Positions 27,491 through 36,948 of a stretch of DNA of 64,000 nt are shown here, piece after piece. Numbering within the stretch: position 1 is the stretch's first letter; each line of letters opens with the position of its first letter. Position numbers and translations under genes: made by a program. Origin of the DNA: Micromonospora vinacea (GTDB lineage: Bacteria; Actinomycetota; Actinomycetes; Mycobacteriales; Micromonosporaceae); assembly GCF_015751785.1 (NCBI RefSeq), contig NZ_JADOTY010000001.1, positions 5,642,001 to 5,706,000 of the forward strand, read 5' to 3'. Below the pieces are notes generated by a model, which worked only from the letters and a program-made list of their open reading frames with translations, was not told the origin of the DNA and made no database searches.

Positions 27491-30400
27491 GAAACGATTC
27501 TCCAGGTGACCTCGATGGTCGCGTCCGGGTGGGCGGCTACGTACTGGCGAAGTTCGTTCACCGCATCCTCGGAGAGCCCGGCCGAAACGACCGCCTTACC
27601 CCCGATGGGCGGGGGCGGCGGAGGCGGCGGCAGTGGAGGCAGCGGCGACGGGGGCGAGGCCTTCTTGGTGGCACGCCGGATGAGCGCCACCGCGTCAGAT
27701 TGCGCGCGCCGGAGAGCTGGGCTCAGCGGCACGGTCAACTCGTCGGCCTGGCCGACGCGGCGCAGCTCGGCGAGGATCCCAGTCGCCTCCCCGGCGTATG
27801 GCTCGCCGAGGCCGGCAATGATCTCGAAGTTCTCCCACGCCGCATGGGCCAGCTCGGCGGACACCTGGGCGGCGCTCTTGATGCTCTTCCCGACCCTGTC
27901 GGCCGGTCCGGCGAGCTCCGCCCGAGCCAACCGCTCGGTGGTCTCCACGGCCGTACGCCCGGTCGCCAGCCGCTCCAGCAGGTCAGCCGCCGCGCGAGCG
28001 GTGGCGAGTCGTCCTGACGGCGACGCCTGGTCGATACCCAGCCATTTGTCGTGCTGCTCGAGCCGGGCGGTCAGGCCATGAGCCGCTTCTCGATACCGCG
28101 AGCCCTCGTTGCTGAGGTCGCGACCAAACATCGCCACCAGCCGGCCCCGCCGCAAGTTCAGGTTGTGTACACCGAAAATCGCCCCGGCTCGGGCCCGAGC
28201 CTCTGCCCAATCTTCCTCGCTGGGCAGCCGCTCCTCGCGCAGAGCGTGATCGGTAGTGATCTTGCCTGGATCAGGAGCGGGTGTGACCGGGCTTCCGTGC
28301 AGGTGGAAGGCACGGTCGGTCTGCTCGGCGAAGGTGGCCACAACGAGTTGCGCCACGATCGGGTCGAGACCGCGTGGGCTGGGTTCGTCGATCCAGCCCA
28401 GGATGTCGGCGACGCGTAGCTCACCGCTGACGCCCTCGGCGGCCGCCCTGTGGTGGAAATGCTGCGCCCACTGGCCCTCGACGACGAAGGCCGCCTCGTG
28501 CATCGTGCCGAGCCCGAGCGGATTGGCGATCCGGCGCATGGTCTGGCGGTGCGCTCGCTCGACCTCTACGCGTCCCTCCGGCGACTCGACCGCTCGCCGG
28601 ACGTGGTCGAGCACTACCTTCACGTCAGGCAGACGCACAGGCTCGCCCTTGCGGTCGGGGTCGAAGTCAGGATGGGCAGGGAACTGCTGGCTGAGCATCT
28701 GATCGCCGAGACTGCGCAGCGCGTCAGCGAATGTGGCGCCCATGGGCAGTTTCGGCTCCAACGCACGGGTGAGCGACTGCAGGTGGTCATCGAAGCCAAG
28801 CTGCACGTCTGAGGGCTGCTTGCCCGCCAGCCCGTACGCCTGGCGCAGCACGGCCTGCATCTTGTTCAGCAGCGCGCTGCGCTGGTTGGTCAGCGCCGCG
28901 TGTGCCCGCCGACGGTCGTCGGGGTTGAGGTGCTCGGCGTGGCTGTCGAAGCGCTGCCCCTCCAGCAACTTGTCGATGATCGCGAGCTTGCCCAGCTCGG
29001 TGCGGCGTTCGATGGTCAGCGCGGCAGGAATCCAGCAGACCGTGCGCGGCGTCATCCGGCCGCTCAGCTCCTGGACCCGTTGCCGATCGTCCGCCGGCCC
29101 ATGACTCCCGTCGTCGAACGGATAGTCGACGATCAAACGCCAGCCGGTCGGGTCGTTCGGGGGGAATGCCTCGTCCCGGATGTCGTGTGGGTCGCGGACG
29201 TTGCCGTACACCAGCTCGATCGTGCGGCGACTCCCCCGCCAGGTCAGCGCGGCCTCCGCGAAGAACGAGTCGCTCCACGGCACGCCGAGCTGTTTCCAGA
29301 GCAGCCGCTGCACAAGGTGCTTGCGGGCACCCTCGTTGTCGTAGTGCTTGGCGGTGGCGAGCACGCTGTCAACGTCGACGCCGACCAACTCCAGCGACAC
29401 GATCGGGTCGTCGCCCTCACCGATGCGGATCTCGGCGAACCGGCCGGCCCAGTCGGTCAGCTTCCGGTTGACCTGGGCGACCTCACCTCCCGGGATTGGG
29501 CTGGTGATGCTGCCGTGGTTGAGCGCCGACAGCCGTCGGGCGGTGAGATTGCGCAGCGCCGGGACACTGGGCGCCAGCGCGGCCAGCAGCAGCGTCTTGA
29601 TCAGCCGGTCGTCGCCGGTGAAGGCTCGAACCCGTCCGACCGTCTCAGCAGGCTGGGTGTCACCGCGGCGCGCCGCCTCCAGGTCGTCGTCAGTGAGGTC
29701 GTACTGGCTCAGCAGGTAGGGGCGCAGCTTCAGGTCGTAGAGCTTTTGGGCCATTTCGAACTCGGCCTTGAGCTTCTCGGTGAAGGGCTGGTCGCCGCCT
29801 GTGCTGATGACGTCGTAGAGGTCTCCGAGGGGCACCAACTGGCCGAGGCGCAGGGTGTCGCGGCGATCGACCAGCAGCTGGCGCATCAGCTTCAGCGCCG
29901 TCCGGGAGCGCTGCAACGCGCTGGAGACGTGCACCAGGGTGGAGAGGAATGCCGGGCTGAACGGGTACGTCGACCGGAAGGCGTCGATGTCGGCGCCACT
30001 GCCCGAGTCGGTGCCGAGCAGGGTGTCGAACACCTCTCGCCGTACCTTGGTGGTGGCGTCGAAGGCCCGAGAGATGGCCTCGCCCGCCCCGGGTCGGTCG
30101 TCGCGCGCTTTGAGCAACCGGCGGCGAGCGATCTCAGGGAGGTTGCGGTCCTCCAGCTTGATCACGTCGAACCGGCCGCTGGCCAGATTGAGGGTGTCCT
30201 GATAGCTCAGCTCGTTGGCGCCGGTGACCTCCTCGCCGACCAACTCGCGCAGGTCGCGCTGCCGAGCGATGAAGCTGACCACCGGGATCGGCCGGCGGGT
30301 GTCGCCGCCCTCGACGAAATTGGTGATCTTCTGAATCTCCCGGGAGACGAACTGCTGGTCTCCGATCGAGTTGGCCAGCCAGAGGATCAGCTCGTCGAGA

Positions 30401-31206
30401 AAGAGGATCAACCCGTGGTAGCCGAGTTCCTTGGCGTGCCGGCTGATCTCGGTCAGGCCCCGGTCGAGCGAGACGAACGCTTCGGCGTCCTCCCGGGCGT
30501 TGCTGAAGAAGCCGACGTTCCAACTGGTCAGCAGATCGTTGACCAACTTGCGGCGCAGCTCGTCGGAGTACGCACCGCCGAACGCCTCATCCAGGCGCTC
30601 CGGCGTCCAGAACGTCTCGCTGTCGCCCCACTCATCTTCGGCGTCCCCGCCGGGCAGGCCGTCGATGAACTGCTTGTCGCCAATCTTCTCCCGCAGCGAG
30701 GCGGCCTGCTCCAGCAGCGCGTCGGTGCGGTGGACCGCCGGGATGGGCGCATCGGGGTGCAGCGCGCGGACCCGGTCGACGTAACCGCCAAGCACCCGCT
30801 GCTCCAACGACCGCGCATCGAGCAGGTGGTACGGGATGAGCAGGAACTTGCGTCCGTCCAGCCAAACACTGTGCTTCGCCACCAGCGGGGCCAACTCATC
30901 GCGGCCGCGGGCAGCGGATTCGCCCCGCAGCAGCGCGTGCAGCACCGCCATGAAGTGCGACTTACCGGAACCGAAGGAGCCGTGCAGGTAAGCGGCCTTG
31001 GAGGCGTGCCCTTCGACAGCGGAGCGGATCAAGCCGAGCGCCTCGTCGAAGTTGCCGAGCAGCCGATCCGTGACCACGTAGTCGCGCAAGGTGGCATCGG
31101 CGTCGGCGACACTGTCGGCGAGCTTGAGCACAAAGTCGCTCGTGCTCGTGCGCTCCGGGATCTCGATGAACTCCCGAAGCAGCGGCGCGGGGCTGGGCGA
31201 AGACAT
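27487..31206 (-). CDS. pglY: BREX type 2 P-loop ATPase PglY
   Basis: This is a 1,239-residue ATPase (DUF6079/BrxC-like size class). Walker A is GSFGSGKS (76-83) and Walker B is LILFLDELILWL about residue 270. The very long helical middle ends in a run of prolines (PLPPLPPPPPPPP) near residue 1190, just before a compact C-terminal domain of about 45 residues. In the Streptomyces Pgl system PglY is an essential ATPase. It is the first gene of the minus-strand block. A 310-base divergent intergenic region with a small inverted repeat separates it from the GmrSD-like gene. No frameshift or truncation is seen. Confidence 0.92.
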   Translation of the reverse strand: MSSPSPAPLLREFIEIPERTSTSDFVLKLADSVADADATLRDYVVTDRLLGNFDEALGLIRSAVEGHASKAAYLHGSFGSGKSHFMAVLHALLRGESAARGRDELAPLVAKHSVWLDGRKFLLIPYHLLDARSLEQRVLGGYVDRVRALHPDAPIPAVHRTDALLEQAASLREKIGDKQFIDGLPGGDAEDEWGDSETFWTPERLDEAFGGAYSDELRRKLVNDLLTSWNVGFFSNAREDAEAFVSLDRGLTEISRHAKELGYHGLILFLDELILWLANSIGDQQFVSREIQKITNFVEGGDTRRPIPVVSFIARQRDLRELVGEEVTGANELSYQDTLNLASGRFDVIKLEDRNLPEIARRRLLKARDDRPGAGEAISRAFDATTKVRREVFDTLLGTDSGSGADIDAFRSTYPFSPAFLSTLVHVSSALQRSRTALKLMRQLLVDRRDTLRLGQLVPLGDLYDVISTGGDQPFTEKLKAEFEMAQKLYDLKLRPYLLSQYDLTDDDLEAARRGDTQPAETVGRVRAFTGDDRLIKTLLLAALAPSVPALRNLTARRLSALNHGSITSPIPGGEVAQVNRKLTDWAGRFAEIRIGEGDDPIVSLELVGVDVDSVLATAKHYDNEGARKHLVQRLLWKQLGVPWSDSFFAEAALTWRGSRRTIELVYGNVRDPHDIRDEAFPPNDPTGWRLIVDYPFDDGSHGPADDRQRVQELSGRMTPRTVCWIPAALTIERRTELGKLAIIDKLLEGQRFDSHAEHLNPDDRRRAHAALTNQRSALLNKMQAVLRQAYGLAGKQPSDVQLGFDDHLQSLTRALEPKLPMGATFADALRSLGDQMLSQQFPAHPDFDPDRKGEPVRLPDVKVVLDHVRRAVESPEGRVEVERAHRQTMRRIANPLGLGTMHEAAFVVEGQWAQHFHHRAAAEGVSGELRVADILGWIDEPSPRGLDPIVAQLVVATFAEQTDRAFHLHGSPVTPAPDPGKITTDHALREERLPSEEDWAEARARAGAIFGVHNLNLRRGRLVAMFGRDLSNEGSRYREAAHGLTARLEQHDKWLGIDQASPSGRLATARAAADLLERLATGRTAVETTERLARAELAGPADRVGKSIKSAAQVSAELAHAAWENFEIIAGLGEPYAGEATGILAELRRVGQADELTVPLSPALRRAQSDAVALIRRATKKASPPSPLPPLPPPPPPPPIGGKAVVSAGLSEDAVNELRQYVAAHPDATIEVTWRIVS

Positions 31207-31516
31207 GGTGCATACCGTACCGACCAGCGCCCGCCTGTTCGGTACAGGCGCGTTCGCGACTGGGGAGGATCGGCTTCATGGCTGACGCACATCAGCCAAA
31301 TCCTCCACTCGGCAGTCAGGGTGCACGAATCGGACGGCCGATCATGGGGTGGACAGGCGTACCCCCGCACGGTAGGACTTCAGTCGGGCCAATCGCTCAG
31401 CGCGTCCTGCTGCCTGTCGGCGTGCGGCGGCCCGAGTCGGGTCGGAATTGCTGCTCGGCTGAGTCGGCGCCCGGCTCGGTATTCCATAACCTTCGCGGGG
31501 ATGAAGAGGTTGACTG
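31207..31516. promoter_or_regulatory. Divergent promoter region of pglY and the GmrSD-like gene
   Basis: These 310 bases between two outward-facing genes must hold both promoters. Close to the pglY start is a 7-base inverted repeat, GTACCGA (31217-31223) and TCGGTAC (31239-31245), a possible operator. AGAGG precedes the plus-strand ATG. No confident -35/-10 pair could be assigned. Confidence 0.4.
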
Positions 31517-33505
31517 ATGCACGTCGACAGGATCGAGCGGTCCATCGGCAAACTGATCGACGAGATCTCGAGTGCCGAGATCCTGCTTCCTGAGATCCAG
31601 CGCGAATATGTCTGGAAGCCGACACAGGTTGCCAAGCTGATGGACTCCATCTACCGGGGCTACCCCTTCGGCTCGCTGCTGTTCTGGGAGACCGACGACG
31701 TCCCGGAGACCCGGGAGATGTTCGTCAGCGGACCTGAACGGGCGCCGTCGAAGCCGCCTCTCTTCCTTCTCGACGGCCAACAACGCCTGACGTCCCTGCA
31801 CCGGGTGTTCAGTGACCACCCCGAGGCACAGGTCGTTTTTCATGTGGAGAACCAGAAATTCCAGAACCAGAGCGCGGCCACCCAGCGCGACCCGAAGTGG
31901 GTGAAGGTGGCGGACGTGCTCGACCCGAAGGCGAGCATGTTGCGCCTGACCCAGCGGCTACTCGACGCGGGGTCCACTCTTGAGGACCACGAGATCGAGG
32001 ATCGACTCGGCAAGATCAAGGAGCTGCGCAACCGGCGGTTCTTCATGGAGGTCCTCAAGGGCTTTCCGTACGAGGAGGTCGCGGAGATCTTCGTTCGGGT
32101 CAACAGCGGCGGCCGCCGTCTCGGCACCCTCGACCTGGCAATGGCGACCCTTTCCACGAGGTGGACGGGGGTGTTGACCAGGCTGCAGCGCGAGTCGGAG
32201 CACTGGCTCCGCCACGGCTACGGGCACATCGACGTCAACTTTCTGTCCCGGGCGCTGGCAGGTGTCGTCCTCGGGCGTGGTCTGTCGGTGTGGTCCCACA
32301 GCAAGCTGCGGCAGACCGGCGACACGGAGCTCGAGCAGGGCTGGGAAGTGGTCAAGCGAGGTCTCCGGCGGCTGGTTCCGCTGCTGCAGACACACCTCAA
32401 GCTGACCCGGTCGGACCCGCTGCCCTCGATGATCGTGCTGATTCCACTGGTCGTGCTCCTCGGTGAGCGCACTGACGACACGGTCGACGAGGAAACCTCG
32501 AACGGGATCATCTACTGGCTTCTGCTCGCCACCATCAGGACCCGCTACAGCGGCTCCACCGACACCCGGTTGAGCCAGGACATCCGGGCCGCTCGGCAGC
32601 CAGATCCGGTCCGGGCGCTACTTGAGGGCCTCAACGTCGAGAACTCTCGAGCTGAGGTGACCGAGCGGGCGCTGCGGGGCCGGACGAAGGAAAGCCCCTA
32701 CTTCTTCCTCAGTCTGCTCGTGTCCATGGCCCGGGGTGCGGGTGACTGGTGGTACGGCTCCGACATCCTTCCCGACACGGAGATGGCGCCGAGGCTCGAG
32801 CACCACCACGTCCATCCGCTGTCGACCCTCGACGATCGCCGCTTCGACAAGGGTATGGTCAACGATCTCGCGAACCTGGTGTTCATCTCCGCCCAGGCCA
32901 ACAAGAAGATCAACGGTCGGAGCCCGATCGAGTACTTCCCGACCTTGGACGAGCACGAACTGCGGGCACACCTGGTGCCACTGGACGAGTCGCTGAGGGA
33001 TCCCAATGGCTACCAGCGGTTCCTCAATGCCCGACGTGCGCTCCTCGCAGAGGCCATGAACGGGCTCCTGGACCGGTTCCGGCCGCCATTCCTCGATGAG
33101 GTGCCCGTTGAGAACGCCGATCCAAGCGCCGGACTGTCGCTTGATCTGGCCCTCTACGGCAGCATCCGCGACGGTGGCCGGATCGTCTTCACGGCGTCCG
33201 GTGACGGCATCTCCTGGGTGGGCTCGGCCAGCATGGCCGAACTGGACAGCGCCATCGAGTCAGCGCGGGTCGCGGGCATTGACAGCGACGTGACGATCGC
33301 CGGCGAGTCCACCCCGGTCGAAATGATCGAGGATTCGTTGCAGGTTCACATAGGGCCGTTTCTTGTCACCGGCACTCCAGAGGAGTGGCGCGGCGTCTTC
33401 GACCGGGAACTCGACACCTCCCAGCCACTCTCCGCGCTCCCCCGGATCGAGGCGAAGCAGTGGGACGGCGAACCCATCAAGTTCCCGATCACGAGCACGG
33501 ACTGA
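31517..33505 (+). CDS. GmrSD-like DUF262/DUF1524 protein (possible type IV restriction enzyme, BrxU-like)
   Basis: The product has 662 residues. The DUF262 (GmrS/ParB-like NTPase) half has LPEIQREYVWK (24-34), RGYPFGSLLFW and the signature LDGQQRLTSL (85-94). A DUF1524-type HNH half has LEHHHVHPLSTLDD near 427-440, followed by the Asn-rich MVNDLANLVFISAQANKKIN. The last ~130 residues form a separate domain. GmrSD enzymes cut DNA carrying glucosylated or other modified cytosines, and the related BrxU works beside BREX. Which modified DNA this one recognises is unknown. It diverges from pglY and is followed 33 bases later by an EVE-HEPN gene. Confidence 0.82.
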   Translation: MHVDRIERSIGKLIDEISSAEILLPEIQREYVWKPTQVAKLMDSIYRGYPFGSLLFWETDDVPETREMFVSGPERAPSKPPLFLLDGQQRLTSLHRVFSDHPEAQVVFHVENQKFQNQSAATQRDPKWVKVADVLDPKASMLRLTQRLLDAGSTLEDHEIEDRLGKIKELRNRRFFMEVLKGFPYEEVAEIFVRVNSGGRRLGTLDLAMATLSTRWTGVLTRLQRESEHWLRHGYGHIDVNFLSRALAGVVLGRGLSVWSHSKLRQTGDTELEQGWEVVKRGLRRLVPLLQTHLKLTRSDPLPSMIVLIPLVVLLGERTDDTVDEETSNGIIYWLLLATIRTRYSGSTDTRLSQDIRAARQPDPVRALLEGLNVENSRAEVTERALRGRTKESPYFFLSLLVSMARGAGDWWYGSDILPDTEMAPRLEHHHVHPLSTLDDRRFDKGMVNDLANLVFISAQANKKINGRSPIEYFPTLDEHELRAHLVPLDESLRDPNGYQRFLNARRALLAEAMNGLLDRFRPPFLDEVPVENADPSAGLSLDLALYGSIRDGGRIVFTASGDGISWVGSASMAELDSAIESARVAGIDSDVTIAGESTPVEMIEDSLQVHIGPFLVTGTPEEWRGVFDRELDTSQPLSALPRIEAKQWDGEPIKFPITSTD

Positions 33506-33538
33506 CCGGCACACCCACACCCCTTCGAAGGAGATCCG

Positions 33539-34726
33539 ATGACGAAGGCATGGATCGTGCGGGCTGGCCGCGATGACAGCTATGACGCGCTCGCCCTTGA
33601 CAAGAATCTGATCGCGGTCGGCTGGTCCGGCGCTGGAGACCTGACGAAGACCACGACCCACGCCGACATCCACGACCGAGTCCAAGCCGCCTATCGGGAG
33701 GTCGAACGCCGTACGGTGGAGAACTACGCGATCCAGCTGCTCGCGTTCCGGTCTCGGATGTCCGAAGGCGATATTGTGCTGTACCTCCAGCGCACCAGCC
33801 CCGACGTTGCCGTTGGCCGCGTTACCGGTCCCTACGAGTACCGGACTGATCTACCCTCGGACATCCGCCACGTACGGCCCGTGCACTGGTCCCGCACCGA
33901 CATCCCTCGGGCGTCCGTGGAGCGGGAAGTGCTCGCCCTCCCGTCGCTGACCACCGTCTACCGGATCAATCAGGCTGACAGCCTCACCCGACTCGAGCGG
34001 CTCCTCGGTCACAACCCGCCGACGGCGCCTCCCGAGGAGCCCGTCACCTCTGGTCCACCTGCTCAGGACGACGGCTCCAGTCCGTTCACGAACCTGCGGC
34101 GAAACCTGAACTACGCACGTAGTCTTGCCACCGCTGGCCAGCATCTGGATCAGCTCAAGGTGGGGTCGTTCGAGGTCTCGGACGTGTTCCGAGCAGCCTG
34201 GGTCCAGAGCGTCGCCGCACTGGACCACTGGGTCCGACAGGAGATCCGGAGCCGGATGCTGAGGTTGGTCGCACAGCCCACGGCGCAGAAGCCCAAAGCC
34301 TTCACCGCTTTCCAGATCTCCCTCGGCCTGGTCGAGCAGGTGCAGCTCGGCACGAAGACGCTCGTCGAAGCCCTGGATCAGCAGCTTCGCGATCAGGGCC
34401 ACCTGGTTTACCAGAATCCGGACAAGATTCGCGAGGGCTTCGGTCTCGTCCATGACGTCAAGGGCTTCTGGGACCGGGTAGCGCGGGTACTCACGGAGCA
34501 GAGCGGAGACGGGGTCGTCTTCACCGGCAAAGACATCCAGGAACAACTCCGGCAGGCCGTGCAGCGCCGTCACAAGATTGCCCACGAGTACGACGAGGAT
34601 CCCAACGACGTCAGTCGGAAGCGCCCCATCGACGGTCCTAGCACCACGCAGACGATCGACTACATCGAGCAGGTGGCCGCCGCGATCCTGGACGTCCTCA
34701 ACACGCCCGAGCCCGGCGCGGGGTGA
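33539..34726 (+). CDS. EVE-like (PUA-fold) domain fused to a HEPN-type domain
   Basis: The product has 395 residues, and GAAGGAG before the ATG gives a strong start. Residues 1 to about 130 (WIVRAGRDDSYDALALD, IAVGWSGAGDL, GDIVLYLQR, AVGRVTGPYEYR) match the EVE-like N-terminal domain of Mrr/MrcB-type restriction enzymes, a modified-base-reading fold. After a Pro-rich linker (about 140-165) comes a helical domain of 230 residues ending in R-H-K-I-A-H (344-349), the RX4H motif of HEPN RNases, within QAVQRRHKIAHEYDED. The combination suggests a nuclease or toxin triggered by modified nucleic acid; that is inference. A DUF7662 gene follows after four bases. Confidence 0.72.
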   Translation: MTKAWIVRAGRDDSYDALALDKNLIAVGWSGAGDLTKTTTHADIHDRVQAAYREVERRTVENYAIQLLAFRSRMSEGDIVLYLQRTSPDVAVGRVTGPYEYRTDLPSDIRHVRPVHWSRTDIPRASVEREVLALPSLTTVYRINQADSLTRLERLLGHNPPTAPPEEPVTSGPPAQDDGSSPFTNLRRNLNYARSLATAGQHLDQLKVGSFEVSDVFRAAWVQSVAALDHWVRQEIRSRMLRLVAQPTAQKPKAFTAFQISLGLVEQVQLGTKTLVEALDQQLRDQGHLVYQNPDKIREGFGLVHDVKGFWDRVARVLTEQSGDGVVFTGKDIQEQLRQAVQRRHKIAHEYDEDPNDVSRKRPIDGPSTTQTIDYIEQVAAAILDVLNTPEPGAG

Positions 34727-34730
34727 GTCC

Positions 34731-34970
34731 GTGGCCAAGTACGACGGTCTACACGAGCACCTCCGACGACGTTCCGGGGATGTCGAGATGAGCTTTGAGG
34801 AGGTTTCGGACCTGGTTCCGGGTGGCTTGCCCAGTTCGGCCCACCGCTACTCGGCCTGGTGGTCGAACGACGACAGGACCCACTCGCAGTCCAGGTCGTG
34901 GAGTGATGCTGGGTTCTCCGCTCACCCGGATATCGCCCGTCAGCGAGTCCACTTCGAGCCGCAGAGCTGA
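34731..34970 (+). CDS. Small DUF7662-type protein
   Basis: The product has 79 residues from the GTG at 34731: V-A-K-Y-D-G-L-H-E-H-L, then VEMSFEEVSDLVPGGLP, SAHRYSAWWSNDD, SWSDAGF and RVHFEPQ. I recognise this as the DUF7662 pattern (K-Y-D-x-L-x-x-x-L ... W-W-x-N-D ... H-S-Q). Function of the family is unknown. It begins four bases after the EVE-HEPN stop and must be co-transcribed with it, so it could be a partner or antitoxin-like modulator (inference). Confidence 0.68.
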   Translation: MAKYDGLHEHLRRRSGDVEMSFEEVSDLVPGGLPSSAHRYSAWWSNDDRTHSQSRSWSDAGFSAHPDIARQRVHFEPQS

Positions 34971-35033
34971 CCTCAAAACTGGGGTGTTGTAAGAGGCTCT
35001 TTGGCAGAGAATCCCGGGCCTCTGTTGTACGTG

Positions 35034-35411
35034 TCAGATTCGAGGATGAGCGTCCTCAACGCGTTCCGCTCCTACGTACGCGAGGAAGTCGACCTGCTCG
35101 GCGCGCTCCAGGGCCTCGAACGCGGCGTATGCCCTGGCTCGGGCGTGTACGGTCTCCGCAGCCAGCAGGCCGATGATCGCCGCCCAGGCGAGAGAGACCA
35201 GGTGAAACGCACGGTCTTCGCGCAGGGCCGGTAGCCGGCTCAGCTGATCGAGCCTGGTGGCGGCGTCGTCCTCGGAACGTGCCCGGTCGACCAGCTCGAA
35301 CACCGCTTTGCCCCGGTAAGGGCCACCGCTCGCGGCCAGGTGCGCCAGATCTGCGGTGGTCATTTGCCGCACCGGTGGGACCGGGAGGTTCGGCGGGGGC
35401 GGTGCGGTCAC
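35034..35411 (-). CDS. Hypothetical protein downstream of the ESX-type toxin candidate (possible immunity protein)
   Basis: This 125-residue helical protein with no signal peptide begins MTAPPPPNLPVPPV and continues MTTADLAHLAASGGPYRG. The rest is a run of predicted helices (HARARAYAAFEALERAEQ). It matches no family I can name. The GTG overlaps the stop of the HEXXH toxin-like gene (GTGA). In polymorphic toxin operons the gene at this place is usually the immunity protein. That role is inferred from position only. Confidence 0.55.
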   Translation of the reverse strand: MTAPPPPNLPVPPVRQMTTADLAHLAASGGPYRGKAVFELVDRARSEDDAATRLDQLSRLPALREDRAFHLVSLAWAAIIGLLAAETVHARARAYAAFEALERAEQVDFLAYVGAERVEDAHPRI

Positions 35412-36643
35412 GGATCAACTCCGAAGATTCTCGAATACTCTTCGCGGATCGCCTGGTTCAGGCGTTCGACGGACTCGTGGTCACCAATCGAGTTGGCATA
35501 GTCAATCTCCCTCTGGTAAGCCCGTACCTCGTTCTCATACCGCACGACCGGGTCTTCAAACCAGCCTCTCATGCCCGCCCAGCCGGCCGCCTGGTCGTCG
35601 CGCAGGTGCTGCATCTCGTGCAACAGCGCGCCGTACGACGCGTCGGGATCGAGGACGAGTTGGCCGGGGCGGCCCGGCCCGGGGGCAGGACCGTAGGCCA
35701 GCGCACCCGGGCGGAAGGTGATCTCGACATCCAGGGCACGGGCCTCCTGGATCGCCGCCTCCCACTCCTCGGGGTGCGTCTGTCGCGCCGGACCCCACTT
35801 CCGGAGCGGATCGGCGTCGGCGTGAAACAGATGGGTGCCACGATCGAGCGCGCCTGACCGTGCAGCTCCACCCGGCGCGGTGCCGCGGACAAGCGCCTTC
35901 AGATCTGCGATGAGCTGTTCGAGACGACGCAGGATGGGCGCCAGCCGGCGCAGGCTCTCGATCAACCCGTGTAACAGACGGGTGATCCGCGCTATCCACT
36001 TACCGGCGAGTGCCGTCACCTGCGTGATCACCCAGGGGGTTGCCAGGCCCAGTGTCAGCCCCGCCTCGGCCAACCACTCCCAGAGCCGCACGGCCAGCAC
36101 TGACACGAACTCCGCGATGAGATCACGAACCAGCCCACGAACCATGGCGACGAGCAACCCGGCGCCAGTGGTGATCTCCGCCATGGCACCCGCGGCCTTG
36201 GTGAGCGCGTTCATTGCGGCGATGTGGCGGTCACTGTTCCTGCGGTACGCGTCGGAGGCGGCACCGCTCCAGCCCGCTATCTGGCTGCCGACCATCGCAC
36301 TGAAGTTGGTGCCCGCCTCGGTCGTGGCCTTGGCGACGTTGCGCCAGGTCTCTGCGTACGCGGTGATCTGGTCTGGGTCGCCGGCCAACTCGTCCAGTGC
36401 GTCGGACAAGGGCTTGACGTGCTCGATCAGCCAGCCCACTCCCCACGCGACCAGTTGCCCGAGCGGATCCGTGACGAAGGCGAGGGTATCCATGGAGGTC
36501 GCGACACCGCCGATCGCGACATCGATCCAGCCGCCGGAGGTGTAGCCCGCCATCAGGGCGTCGATGTCCTCCGCGATGAAGACGCCGCTGAACGCGGTCG
36601 TGCTGTCCTGGCGGGCTGCGATCAACGGGGACGGCTGGTTCAC
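35408..36643 (-). CDS. ESX-type (WXG-like) protein with C-terminal HEXXH metallopeptidase-like domain
   Basis: The product has 411 residues. The N-terminal ~200 residues resemble an ESX/type VII export domain: a helical hairpin with ITAYAETWRNVAKATTEA, WSGAASDAYRRNSDRH as a WXG-like turn, then a hydrophobic helix. A basic helical region leads to a C-terminal domain of about 130 residues with LLHEMQHLRDDQ near 341-352, a zinc-binding HEXXH motif, preceded by VEITFRPGALAYG. This layout fits a polymorphic toxin with a peptidase warhead. GTGA overlaps link it to the WXG gene before it and the small gene after it. Confidence 0.7.
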   Translation of the reverse strand: MNQPSPLIAARQDSTTAFSGVFIAEDIDALMAGYTSGGWIDVAIGGVATSMDTLAFVTDPLGQLVAWGVGWLIEHVKPLSDALDELAGDPDQITAYAETWRNVAKATTEAGTNFSAMVGSQIAGWSGAASDAYRRNSDRHIAAMNALTKAAGAMAEITTGAGLLVAMVRGLVRDLIAEFVSVLAVRLWEWLAEAGLTLGLATPWVITQVTALAGKWIARITRLLHGLIESLRRLAPILRRLEQLIADLKALVRGTAPGGAARSGALDRGTHLFHADADPLRKWGPARQTHPEEWEAAIQEARALDVEITFRPGALAYGPAPGPGRPGQLVLDPDASYGALLHEMQHLRDDQAAGWAGMRGWFEDPVVRYENEVRAYQREIDYANSIGDHESVERLNQAIREEYSRIFGVDP

Positions 36644-36948
36644 CACGTGGCTCCATCGAACCGGGCGGCTGCGCGTTCGTCACCCCGCTCGTACCGGTCG
36701 GAGACCGTACGCAACCCGTCGGCCGCCTCCTGCAGCGCCCGTACCGTCTCGCCGAAGCTGTCGATGACGGCCTCTTGTGTTGGGTGAAGCAGGCTTGGTA
36801 TCAGCTGGCACAACCGACCGTACGCATCGCGGCCCAGCGCAATCGAGGACGCCGCCCGACGGCACTCGTCGATCGCGAGGGAGGTGTCGTCGACGGCCGA
36901 GCCGTGGACTCGCAGCGACTGGGCGTCGACTTCGAAGCCGTCGGCCAC
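36640..36948 (-). CDS. WXG100/ESX-like secretion-associated protein
   Basis: This 102-residue, fully helical protein begins at a GTG and reads ADGFEVDAQSLRVHGSAVDD, the usual start of actinobacterial 'ESX-1 secretion-associated' proteins. The middle has LIPSLLHPTQEAVIDS and the C-terminal half is a helix with VSDRYERGDERAAARF. It is a type VII secretion substrate or chaperone-like partner for the toxin-like protein encoded next. It overlaps the upstream YbaB-like frame by 148 bases, which is unusual. Confidence 0.72.
   Translation of the reverse strand: MADGFEVDAQSLRVHGSAVDDTSLAIDECRRAASSIALGRDAYGRLCQLIPSLLHPTQEAVIDSFGETVRALQEAADGLRTVSDRYERGDERAAARFDGATW

Noticed and set aside
27600..27650. 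Proline codon run in pglY as a frameshift or assembly error
   Set aside because: The frame continues into a plausible C-terminal domain and ends with the normal overlap to pglZ.
28900..31593. 897-codon plus-strand open frame
   Set aside because: It lies antisense to pglY, is rich in Val/Gln/Arg/Asp with no domain, and mirrors the codon bias of the real gene.
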